Shown here piece by piece: positions 53,758 through 61,103 of a stretch of 64,000 nucleotides of DNA. The stretch's first letter is position 1, and the number at the start of each line of letters is the position of its first letter. The notes below the pieces were generated by a model, which saw only the letters and a program-made list of their open reading frames with translations, had not been told where the DNA came from and searched no databases. Made by a program: the position numbers and the translations under genes. Source of the DNA: Thermomicrobium sp. CFH 73360 (lineage in GTDB: Bacteria > Chloroflexota > Chloroflexia > Thermomicrobiales > Thermomicrobiaceae); contig NZ_JAMSLS010000005.1 in NCBI RefSeq assembly GCF_023806465.1, positions 124,001 to 188,000 on the forward strand, given 5' to 3'.

Positions 53758-54706
53758 CGTGCTCTGTCGCCTTGTAGGAACACTCTCCTTGGTGCTCCTG
53801 GCTGCTGCGTGTGCGACGAGCTCTCCTCCACTGCCTCCGTACGCAACGCAAGCGGGTCTTCTAGCTCGCGATACCTGCTTTGGTGTTGAGCACCTGCCAG
53901 GAGACTTCGAGGTGATGGCGCGGCAGATCATCGATAACCCAGCTGCCGCACAGCACGACAACCCCAGTCTTCGACCCGCCCAGTTTGAGGCTTGGCAGCG
54001 GCTGAGCGGCGCTTGGCTGCAGTATGCCTACGAACCCCCGAGTATGCCAGCGGAAGACGCGGACGGCTTTCTTAGCCAAGACGAGTTGGAGCAGGCGCTC
54101 GCCCAAGCGCACGCGGAGCGCCTCGATGCGCCGTTTACCGCTGCTGCCTGTCGGCTCGACTTCTTCGCGACGGCACAGCGTGCTGAGGCAGCCTACCAGG
54201 TGCTCGTCCAGACCACTCCAGGGCAATCGCTTCCGCATCGTCCGCGTGGCGATGCAAGTCAATTACGTCTTGCCTCTGCCACCCTGCCGGGGTTCGCTCG
54301 CCTCACGCTCTGGTTCCGCGTGGAGAACGTCCTGGCCGCTGTTTCGGTTACAGCCCCCTGCAACCCGCACGAACCAGAACGTTGCCGCCAGGCACGTGAC
54401 CGCACAGAATCCTTGGCCGCGTTGCTCCTGCGCCGCATCATCACTCGCGTCCCCGGAATCCATCCCCTAACGACGCCAAGTGCCCTTGACTCACGCGGCA
54501 GCGCCGAACTCCTCTGTCCTGAGCGAGACTACACAAGCTGCGTCGCCGAGATCATGGCAGCGAGAGAAGCCGCACAGCCGTTTGCACTCTGTATCTCGTC
54601 GTACGGCCAGTGGCAACTCCTCCCAATCATCGACGGCGAACCTCCTCGCTGCCCTGAGGATTGGACGGTCGCTGCCGAATTTGGCCCTCGGCCTACTGGT
54701 TCTTGA
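53744..54706 (+). CDS. predicted lipoprotein, last gene of the glycan operon
   Basis: 320 residues from a GTG at 53744 with GGGGAG 6-7 nt upstream, overlapping the end of the PHP gene by 14 nt. The start RLVGTLSLVLLAAA-Cys17 forms a lipobox. The mature part is soluble and mostly alpha-helical, Cys-containing (CFGVEH, ACRLDFFA, APCNPHEPERC, LLCPERDYTSC, LCISSYG), and has no family I recognise. An in-frame ATG at 53654 would give a longer product but without signal character at its start. Convergent with the sulfonate-type permease gene, 2 bp apart. Probably a surface component of the same system. Confidence 0.65.
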   Translation: MRVADVLCRLVGTLSLVLLAAACATSSPPLPPYATQAGLLARDTCFGVEHLPGDFEVMARQIIDNPAAAQHDNPSLRPAQFEAWQRLSGAWLQYAYEPPSMPAEDADGFLSQDELEQALAQAHAERLDAPFTAAACRLDFFATAQRAEAAYQVLVQTTPGQSLPHRPRGDASQLRLASATLPGFARLTLWFRVENVLAAVSVTAPCNPHEPERCRQARDRTESLAALLLRRIITRVPGIHPLTTPSALDSRGSAELLCPERDYTSCVAEIMAAREAAQPFALCISSYGQWQLLPIIDGEPPRCPEDWTVAAEFGPRPTGS

Positions 54707-54708
54707 CC

Positions 54709-55524
54709 TCAGCCAAACTCTTCCGCCATGGGAGCAGGCACGCGCCGGACCAGCGCGCGAGCAGGTGCCGCTGGTCGTTCTCTGAGAAGCCAGCGTGCAA
54801 CGCCGTCCAACACGATACCGCTCGCAGCAATCACCAATAACATGGCCACCAGCTCCCCATAGTCGAGGCGATCGCGCGCGTCGAGGATGGCATAGCCGAG
54901 GCCCGAATCGACCCCGAGCATCTCGGCTGGCACAAGAACAATCCACGCGACACTCACCGCAAGGCGCATTCCAGCCAGCACGCGTGGCCGCACACCGGGC
55001 CACACCACGTGCCAGAGGAGCTCCCAGCGCGAGGCTCCCAGACTTCGCCCGACAAGTGGCCACCGTGGGTCGAGATGCGCCACCCCGTCCGCTGTACTCA
55101 AGAGGATCGGCCAGGTAGCTGCCATGACAATCAGGAAGACAACCGAACGCGTTCCCGCACCGAAGACGAGCAGGGCAACGGGCATCCACGAAAGCGGGGA
55201 GACCATCCGCAGCACCTGCACACTCGGACCGAGCATTTGTGCGATCCAACGCACGCTCCCAACAGCTACCCCGAGCGGGATACCGAGCGTCGCGCTGAGC
55301 ACCAGGCCCAGCGCGACGCGCTCAGCACTCGCACACAGGTGCGACCAGAGTTCCCCACTCTGTGCAAGCTCGACGAGTGCACGCAGCGCCGGTCCAGGGG
55401 CAAACCGACGCGCGAACGAGTCCGCACTCGCGAGGACAGCGGTCGCGAGCCACCAGATAAGGATGAGTGCTGCCAGACCACTCGTTCGCAGTAGGACATC
55501 GCGGAACACGCTGCGCACCTTCAC
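54709..55524 (-). CDS. ssuC: ABC transporter permease, sulfonate/nitrate/taurine type
   Basis: Inner-membrane permease of 271 residues with about six helices (SsuC/TauC/NrtB family). LGIPLGVAVGSVRW and the EAA loop GRSLGASRWELLWHVVWPG are typical. GTG start at 55524 overlaps the stop of the binding-protein gene by 4 nt (GTGA). Last gene of a five-gene minus-strand operon with its own ATPase and binding protein. Import of an alkanesulfonate or other organosulfur compound is suggested by the neighbouring acyl-CoA-dehydrogenase-like flavoprotein, but nitrate, pyrimidine-precursor or bicarbonate ligands occur in this family. Symbol is provisional. Confidence 0.8.
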   Translation of the reverse strand: MKVRSVFRDVLLRTSGLAALILIWWLATAVLASADSFARRFAPGPALRALVELAQSGELWSHLCASAERVALGLVLSATLGIPLGVAVGSVRWIAQMLGPSVQVLRMVSPLSWMPVALLVFGAGTRSVVFLIVMAATWPILLSTADGVAHLDPRWPLVGRSLGASRWELLWHVVWPGVRPRVLAGMRLAVSVAWIVLVPAEMLGVDSGLGYAILDARDRLDYGELVAMLLVIAASGIVLDGVARWLLRERPAAPARALVRRVPAPMAEEFG

Positions 55525-56762
55525 GGCTCGATCCGTTCGCTGCGATTCAATGATTCGGGAAGACCAAACGCCGCTGGCCCGCCCTCACGCTCCAGTGCCT
55601 GCAAGACGAACCGGTCATCGACGAGCTCGCGATGCGCCTGCTGGGGATCAAGTGCATGCAGGAACGCGGCATCACCCTCGACCTGAGTCCGGCGCAAGTG
55701 TTCAAGAAGCGCCACCGTGTAAGACGGGAACGGATAAGGACGAAAGTCGATCCGCGCCGCATTCCACTCCGGATGCCGAATGATCCCCTCCTGCACGTAG
55801 CGGTCATGCTCATGATCGAGCAAGACACGCTCGATGGTCTCCAACGGCTGAGGGAGGTACCCGCGATCACCCTGTTTGGCGAGCAGCCGCGCGGCCTCAG
55901 CCCGGTTCTCCCGAGCGAAACGCTGAGCCCGCACGATCGCTGTGACCACCGCTTGCGCCCACTCTGGCTGGGTCGCGGTCTCCTCTTCGCGCAGCACGAC
56001 AACGCAGCAGGCGTGATCCAACCAAACATCGCCGCTGAAGCGAAGGATCTTGCCAGCTCTTTGCACCTCAGCAAGCGCGTTGAACGGCTCGGCAACGATG
56101 TAGCCAGCAATCGATCCGTTCGCCAGCGCCGGTGCCATGTCGGCCGGTGCCATCACCACAAGCTTGACTGTTCGCTCGCTCGCTGACGGGTCACCCCGTA
56201 AGAGGGCCCGCAAGCCCGCTCGCTCAAGCATGAGCTGCAAGAGCACGTTGTGAATCGAATACCAGAACGGCACTGCGATCGTCTTCCCTGCCAGGTCCTC
56301 AAGCTGCTCAATCTCTTCCGCGACGGTAAGGGCCGAACCGTTGACGTGGTCCCAGGCCACAAGCTTCACCGGTACCTGCTGGTTGAAGCGCATCCAGATC
56401 GCCAGCGGCATCAAGAGATGCACCACATCAACCTGCCGGGCCTGAAAGGCTTCAGCGATCTGTGCCCAGCTGCGGAACATTGTCGGCGGTTCGACTGCAA
56501 GTCCCAGATCCTGGTAATACCCCTTCGCATGCGCAAGGAGCAATGGTGCCGCATCCGTAATCGGGAGGTAGCCGATGCGCAGCCGCCCGCTGGCTCCAGC
56601 CGTCACCCCAGTGCTCGACGGCACCATGACTGTCGGACTACTGGCTCCCGACGACGCAGTCGGTGATGCTGTCGGCCTACCGCTGCACGCCGTCAGGAGA
56701 GGAGTGGCCACAAGGCCAAGGAGTGCCCGCCGGACGAATGCTCTTCGTGTGACCAGAGACAT
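55521..56762 (-). CDS. ssuA: ABC transporter substrate-binding lipoprotein, NMT1/SsuA-like
   Basis: Exported binding protein of 413 residues. The start has a twin-Arg-like TRRAFVRRALLGLVATPLLTA followed by Cys26 (Tat-type lipoprotein), then a Ser/Thr/Ala linker (28-58). The mature domain opens LRIGYLPITDAAPLLLAHAKG, the typical NMT1/SsuA strand-helix, and contains VVEPFN-like YIVAEPFNALAEVQ. Overlaps the ATPase gene stop by 1 nt (TAATG) and the permease start by 4 nt. The ligand is not determinable; organosulfur is the contextual guess. Confidence 0.82.
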   Translation of the reverse strand: MSLVTRRAFVRRALLGLVATPLLTACSGRPTASPTASSGASSPTVMVPSSTGVTAGASGRLRIGYLPITDAAPLLLAHAKGYYQDLGLAVEPPTMFRSWAQIAEAFQARQVDVVHLLMPLAIWMRFNQQVPVKLVAWDHVNGSALTVAEEIEQLEDLAGKTIAVPFWYSIHNVLLQLMLERAGLRALLRGDPSASERTVKLVVMAPADMAPALANGSIAGYIVAEPFNALAEVQRAGKILRFSGDVWLDHACCVVVLREEETATQPEWAQAVVTAIVRAQRFARENRAEAARLLAKQGDRGYLPQPLETIERVLLDHEHDRYVQEGIIRHPEWNAARIDFRPYPFPSYTVALLEHLRRTQVEGDAAFLHALDPQQAHRELVDDRFVLQALEREGGPAAFGLPESLNRSERIEP

Positions 56763-57532
56763 TACGCATCCCTCCCTGCAAAGGCCAAGCGCGGCACTGC
56801 ATCGACCGTCTCGGCAACGCCGTACCCCTCGAGGACGTTGCGCCGGAGCTCCGCTGCCTCATGCTCGCTGACCCACCACTGTCCAATGACTCTCGCTGGC
56901 TGCCCACCCAAGAGCAGCAGCTGATCGCCGACGGTGAGCGCTTCGTCGAGGTCATGGGTCACGAGCACTGCTGTGACCCCTAAATCACGCACCAGCTCAC
57001 GCAGCCATTGCTGAGAATTCCGCCGCGTCGGCGGGTCGAGTGCAGCAAACGGCTCGTCCAAAAGTAGGAGTCTTGGTGCCGTCGCCAGCGCCCGCACGAG
57101 ATTCACGCGCTGCGCCTGCCCTCCGGAGAGCATGCTGGGCAAGGCACTGGCAAGGTCACGCAGTCCACTCCGTTCCAACAGTTGTTCGACCATGCTTGGA
57201 TCGACGCGCTCCCGGTTCACCTTGAAGCGGAGCCCAAGCGCAACGTTGTCCGCGACGGTGAGCCAGGGCAGAAGACTCGGTTCCTGGAACACCAACCGGA
57301 TGTCCCGACGAGGAATGAGACCAGCGCCGTACTGCACTTCACCACTCGTTGGTGCTTCCAGACCTGCAAGAATCCGTAAGACGGTGGACTTCCCGATCCC
57401 GCTCGGACCGAGGAGGACCGTCACGGCACCCACAGGTACGGTGAGCGACAACCCTCCAAGCACGACACGTTGGCGTCGCCTGTGCCCATACACCTTTGTT
57501 ACGTCGATAAGCGTAACTGCTGCAGCTCCCAT
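56762..57532 (-). CDS. ssuB: ABC transporter ATP-binding protein, SsuB/TauB type
   Basis: ATPase of 256 residues driving the importer. Walker A GPSGIGKST (42-50), Q-loop FQEPSLLPW (82-90), signature LSGGQAQR (135-142), Walker B LLLLDEP (155-161) and switch His in VTHD are all present. The Q-loop sequence LPW with the following L is common in the nitrate/sulfonate/taurine group. It overlaps the upstream flavoprotein gene by 34 nt and the binding-protein start by 1 nt, so all are translated as one unit. Confidence 0.87.
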   Translation of the reverse strand: MGAAAVTLIDVTKVYGHRRRQRVVLGGLSLTVPVGAVTVLLGPSGIGKSTVLRILAGLEAPTSGEVQYGAGLIPRRDIRLVFQEPSLLPWLTVADNVALGLRFKVNRERVDPSMVEQLLERSGLRDLASALPSMLSGGQAQRVNLVRALATAPRLLLLDEPFAALDPPTRRNSQQWLRELVRDLGVTAVLVTHDLDEALTVGDQLLLLGGQPARVIGQWWVSEHEAAELRRNVLEGYGVAETVDAVPRLAFAGRDA

Positions 57533-58602
57533 CGTAACTGCCCTTCTGTCGGTGTCTGGATCGGTAAGAAGGCTGCTTCGCGTTGCCGGCGTGCGGCCGG
57601 GCTGTCAGCCCGATACGCCTGACCTCCTTTCGTCTTCGCTTCGAGTGCGACTGCAGAACAGGCGAGGCGCATTGCCGCAAGCCGCAGTTCGAGCGCCCGA
57701 CAGCGTCGCTCACGATCCGCCGGCCGCAGCGCTTCGGAGAGGAGCTCACGGAGTTGCTGAGCCAGCCAATCGCGTTCGTACTCGCTCCGTTCGAGCTCCG
57801 AACGGAAGACTTCATTCACCCCGCGCAGGGACGCGCGTGCCTCGGCAAGCGCACGGGCAGCGAGCCCCCAGCAAAAGCTGGCCTGAAGCCCCAGAAACGC
57901 CGGCTGGATTCGCTGCAGAAAAGCGACGACATCATGGGCCAGAACCCACTCCTGCGGAACACGGACGTCGATAAAGCGCAAGGAGGTACTCGCCGTGCCC
58001 TGCAGAGCAAGGAGCGGTGGATAAGGGTCAACCACCACACCGGCCGTCTCACTGGGCACCGCTACGATGACTGTCCCATGGTCTTCCTGAGCTGGTGTCA
58101 CGACCAGGAATCGTTCGGTCAGATTCGACGCCCAGGGGACGAAACCGTGCAAGACGAGTTCGTGTTCCCACTGCCACCCCGCCTGCACTGGCAAGGGACG
58201 CCCTGTCTGGGCATGGCCGAGAGCCGTCGCCAGTGCGGTACTCCCCCAGCGCTCGGCCCGCTCCAGCTGCGGCAGGAATTCCACCCGCAATGGTGAACCC
58301 CGATCCGCATAGGCCAGGTACAACATCGTCATCACATGGCACCAGAGCGAGAAAGCACTCGCAAGATCCGACCAGGCAATCGTTGCGAGCAGCTCGCCGG
58401 CCCGCTGCAGATCGAGAGGTGCGGGCACTGCAGGAGAATCCCACTCGACCCGCGGCAACAAGCCCTCGGCGGCCAGCAGCGTCAGCGTCGACTGCGCGGG
58501 GAGCTCACCTGCATCAATATGGGGTGCCCGCACCTCTAACACTGGTGCGAGTCGCTCCTGCAACGCAGGATCGATGAGCGTCGAGGCAAGTGCCTCCGCC
58601 AT
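57499..58602 (-). CDS. acyl-CoA-dehydrogenase-like flavoprotein, possible organosulfur monooxygenase
   Basis: 367 residues of the acyl-CoA dehydrogenase superfamily. The middle beta domain (GFVPWASNLTERFLVVTPAQ; TASTSLRFIDVRVPQEWVL) and C-terminal helices (ALELRLAAMRLACSAVALEAKTKGG is inside the last bundle) fit. The catalytic Glu of true dehydrogenases is not evident, and the N-terminal helical domain is short. Relatives such as SfnB, DszC and desulfurising FMNH2-dependent oxygenases sit beside Ssu-type ABC genes, which fits here. GAGGGGGAAG before the ATG at 58602. A flavin reductase is not in the operon. Function is inferred from context. Confidence 0.72.
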   Translation of the reverse strand: MAEALASTLIDPALQERLAPVLEVRAPHIDAGELPAQSTLTLLAAEGLLPRVEWDSPAVPAPLDLQRAGELLATIAWSDLASAFSLWCHVMTMLYLAYADRGSPLRVEFLPQLERAERWGSTALATALGHAQTGRPLPVQAGWQWEHELVLHGFVPWASNLTERFLVVTPAQEDHGTVIVAVPSETAGVVVDPYPPLLALQGTASTSLRFIDVRVPQEWVLAHDVVAFLQRIQPAFLGLQASFCWGLAARALAEARASLRGVNEVFRSELERSEYERDWLAQQLRELLSEALRPADRERRCRALELRLAAMRLACSAVALEAKTKGGQAYRADSPAARRQREAAFLPIQTPTEGQLRWELQQLRLST

Positions 58603-58612
58603 TGCTTCCCCC

Positions 58613-59134
58613 TCACGAGCACAACCGCGTCAGCCGGTCGACCGGCGCACTCACCGCCTGGCGTGCGCGATGGACCGCCGCTTCATCCGGCGCCGCGTAG
58701 AGGCAGACACACTTGGCCATGTCCTCCCGGACATACGTGCGGAGAAAGCGCACTTCCGGCACCTGGGCGTAAAGTGGCGACTTTTCCGCCTTGCGCTGGA
58801 GATATGCCTCCATGGTCAGCCCAGCAGGCAGGTCCCACTCTACGAGATAGTTGGCGTCACCTCGCTGCGCCTTGACTTCCTCCAACGATTGGCCGACCAG
58901 GCGGACCTGCGCGAAGTCTTGGGGCCCAACACCGGTATGTTCCAGACTCTTTTGCAGTGCCTCTCCATCGCTATGCTCAAGGACCGCATACAGAATGGCC
59001 AAATCTTGCCCAACCTGATACTCGATCACCTCACCACCAACCTGCCGTACCGCTCGATCGATCGCTGCAAAGAGCGGCTCCAGCTGGGTACGATCGCTCG
59101 CCTGCACCCGATACTCAGCCAGAAATAGCGGCAT
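58613..59134 (-). CDS. DUF4242-like protein, two ferredoxin-fold halves
   Basis: Cytoplasmic protein of 173 residues. The second half (LVEWDLPAGLTMEAYLQRKA; VRFLRTYVREDMAKCVCLYA; PDEAAVHRARQAV) matches the DUF4242 / nickel-binding SCO4226-type ferredoxin-like fold, and the first half (LFLAEYRVQASDRTQLEPLF; DLAILYAVLEHSDGEAL) looks like a second related unit. GGAGGG 7 nt before the ATG at 59134 selects this start. It begins the five-gene operon, 10 bp before the flavoprotein gene. The role of the family is unknown; metal or small-ligand binding is possible. Confidence 0.72.
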   Translation of the reverse strand: MPLFLAEYRVQASDRTQLEPLFAAIDRAVRQVGGEVIEYQVGQDLAILYAVLEHSDGEALQKSLEHTGVGPQDFAQVRLVGQSLEEVKAQRGDANYLVEWDLPAGLTMEAYLQRKAEKSPLYAQVPEVRFLRTYVREDMAKCVCLYAAPDEAAVHRARQAVSAPVDRLTRLCS

Positions 59135-59291
59135 ACCCTCACCCTCCTGTTCTTCGACAGGCACAACCTACCGTTCGCTCGATCACGAGACCGAACGCGA
59201 TGACACTCATCCTCGACGGCCAGCAGCACCACACTTCCGCACGGCAGCGGGCCGCCGAAGCAGCGCGTTGAAAACGGTCAGTGAGGATTGT

Positions 59292-59447
59292 TTAGGGGCG
59301 ACAGTCGCAGATGCGAGGCCAGTAGGAGTAGACCCCGATCATCGTTGGGCACGGCGCAATCATGAGACGGCAACGGCGACGGCGGCAGCTGCATGACTGC
59401 CACCAGCGGTATCGTCGGCACCGTTGCACGGGCGCTTCTCCAGTCAC
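59292..59447 (-). CDS. 51-codon Cys-rich leader ORF upstream of the sulfonate-type operon
   Basis: GTG at 59447 with GGAGGG (59459-59454) 6 nt upstream, inside the transcript predicted from the promoter at 59491-59519. The product has 51 residues with seven Cys (10, 19, 21, 26, 33, 47, 49), eleven Arg, four Tyr and three Trp, ending RICDCRP. Between its stop and the first operon gene (158 bp) a stem CGGCGGCC / GGCCGTCG could form. A Cys-rich leader ahead of a sulfur-uptake operon suggests ribosome-mediated attenuation on cysteine; a short secreted or modified peptide is the alternative. No homologue recognised. Confidence 0.45.
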   Translation of the reverse strand: MTGEAPVQRCRRYRWWQSCSCRRRRCRLMIAPCPTMIGVYSYWPRICDCRP

Positions 59448-59490
59448 CGCACGCCCTCCGCGACCGAGTGGCCGCAACACACTGTACTCC

Positions 59491-59519
59491 AGTCTATCCA
59501 GCGACCCACGAATCGTCAA
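59491..59519 (-). promoter_or_regulatory. sigma-70-type promoter for the Cys-rich leader and sulfonate-type operon
   Basis: On the minus strand TTGACG (59519-59514) and TAGACT (59496-59491) are 17 bp apart. Transcription would start near 59484, about 37 nt before the leader GTG and 350 nt before the first operon gene. Confidence 0.65.
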
Positions 59520-59699
59520 TACCTAAAGGCACGTCCTCTTCCCTCTCGGCCCTCCTCTAAAGTCGCTCGGGCTCCACGTCACCAGGCGCAAAGAACCGCT
59601 CCACGACTGAGCTCTTTGTTCCTCACGTCCGAGCGATTCCAGAGAGCTGCCTCGCGACTAACCAACAGTGTTGGCAGGAGTGTCGCGAACCGGAACCGC

Positions 59700-60137
59700 T
59701 TACACGCTGTGATGGCTGGTCGTTGTGTCCCCCTCAAAGACCTCATAAGGAGAGGGAGTTGGCCATTCGGGGAGCAGCGGCACTAGCATGATCCCGGCAA
59801 CGACCACCAGCCGTAGCGTTTCTGTGCCCGTATTGAAGACCCGGTGCATTACGTTTGGGCGGTTGAATACTGCACAACCTGGACGCAAGGCATACCGCAC
59901 TCCATCCGACTCAACCTCGCCACTGCCTTGGACCACGTAGTACACCTCTTCGCAATTGTGTCGATGCAGAGGACTATGGTGCCCCGGCTCAATCTCGACG
60001 ACACCAAGACAGAGTGTCATCGCACGGAACCCAGTCTCCGGATAGATCAGTTTGAGGTCGCGCACTGAACGGTCACGCTGCTGCATCGGAGCACCTTCAA
60101 GGACTTCTTCGGGATAGATCACCACACGTTCACTCAT
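59700..60137 (-). CDS. cupin-domain protein
   Basis: Small single-domain cupin of 145 residues. Motif 1 HSPLHRHNCEEVYYVVQGSG supplies His58, His60 and Glu64, and motif 2 has His98 in PNVMHRVFN, so the metal site is complete. GGAGGG just upstream selects the ATG at 60137. Mono-cupins include isomerases, dioxygenases and binding proteins, so no reaction can be named. Divergent from the PPOX-type gene, 91 bp apart. Confidence 0.8.
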   Translation of the reverse strand: MSERVVIYPEEVLEGAPMQQRDRSVRDLKLIYPETGFRAMTLCLGVVEIEPGHHSPLHRHNCEEVYYVVQGSGEVESDGVRYALRPGCAVFNRPNVMHRVFNTGTETLRLVVVAGIMLVPLLPEWPTPSPYEVFEGDTTTSHHSV

Positions 60138-60228
60138 CGTGCCCTCCGGATACACCGACGATCCGGCGATCTCTGGCTACTGATCCGGGAGCATCCTATC
60201 ATGCAGGAGTAATACCTGAGGAGCGGGA

Positions 60229-60684
60229 ATGATGAGCGAGCGAGAGCGCCAGACAGGCACGGTACTCAACGCACAACTCCGGGCCTTCCTGAACCAGCAA
60301 CGAGTGGGTCATCTTGCGACTGTCAGCCGAGCGGGTGAGCCGTACGTTGTCCCCGTCTGCTATGCCGTCAGCGAGGGCACGATCTACACGCCGATTGACG
60401 AGAAGCCGAAGCGACCTGGCGCTCTGCTTCGACGGGTGCGGAACGTCTTAGAGACCGGGCGCGCAGCGCTTGTCGTCGACCGCTATGACGAAGACTGGAC
60501 GCGCCTTGGCTGGGTGCTTCTCCGTGGATCGGCAGAACTCCTTCTCCCGGACTCTCCGGAACATGCGCAAGCTGTGTCCTTGCTCCGAAGGCGATATCGT
60601 CAGTACCAAACGATGCGCCTCGAGGAGAGGCCTCTTATCGCACTCCGGATCGAGCGGGTTGCAACTTGGGGCACGCTGCACTGA
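60229..60684 (+). CDS. PPOX-class FMN/F420-dependent flavoprotein
   Basis: Split-barrel flavoprotein of 151 residues (Rv0121-like PPOX class). FLNQQRVGHLATVSRAGEPYVVP (about 23-45) is the conserved start of the barrel, followed by PIDEKPKRPGALLRRVRN and ALVVDRYDEDWTRLGWVLLRG. GAGGAG 5-8 nt upstream allows ATG at 60229 or 60232. A -10-like TATCAT lies at 60197-60202. Cofactor (FMN or F420) and substrate are not determined; F420 use is common in this subgroup. Confidence 0.82.
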   Translation: MMSERERQTGTVLNAQLRAFLNQQRVGHLATVSRAGEPYVVPVCYAVSEGTIYTPIDEKPKRPGALLRRVRNVLETGRAALVVDRYDEDWTRLGWVLLRGSAELLLPDSPEHAQAVSLLRRRYRQYQTMRLEERPLIALRIERVATWGTLH

Positions 60685-60722
60685 CACCGGGTGGCAGTTT
60701 CGCTGCATAGCTCCCCAAGGTC

Positions 60723-61070
60723 TCAGCGAAGTACGTGGACCAGCGTGTAGAGCCCCATTGCCACCATGAGTCCACCGGCAATGATCCCCGACCAGCCGCG
60801 CCGCGCAGCCGCTGTGCGAGTTCCCTGCAGGGTGATGATCGCCGCCGCGGCACTCGAGACGCCAACCATCACTGGGCGTGCGCTGTCGGCCAATTCACTA
60901 CGCCGCAGCACTGTTGCGATCACAAATAAGACCGCCAGCAGGAACGCACTGACCACCGGACCAAGCCAGACACTTGGCACCCGTTTCTCCACCCCAGGCG
61001 AATACCTCTTCGCCGGGGAATCTTTCTGCCGCAGGACAGGCAACGTCGTCACGGTGCACCCCCGAACCAT
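60723..61070 (-). CDS. small membrane protein, unknown function
   Basis: 115 residues: a hydrophilic start of about 30, then three hydrophobic helices (LGPVVSAFLLAVLFVIATVL; PVMVGVSSAAAAIITLQG; GIIAGGLMVAMGLYTLVHVL) and a very short C-terminus. No family recognised. A GTG at 61052 with GGGGGTG upstream is an alternative start shortening the protein by six residues. It follows the STAND ATPase gene by 33 bp on the same strand and may be co-transcribed. Confidence 0.55.
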   Translation of the reverse strand: MVRGCTVTTLPVLRQKDSPAKRYSPGVEKRVPSVWLGPVVSAFLLAVLFVIATVLRRSELADSARPVMVGVSSAAAAIITLQGTRTAAARRGWSGIIAGGLMVAMGLYTLVHVLR

Positions 61071-61103
61071 CCACGGCGTCCCTGCCCCGTTTTACCATGG
61101 CAG

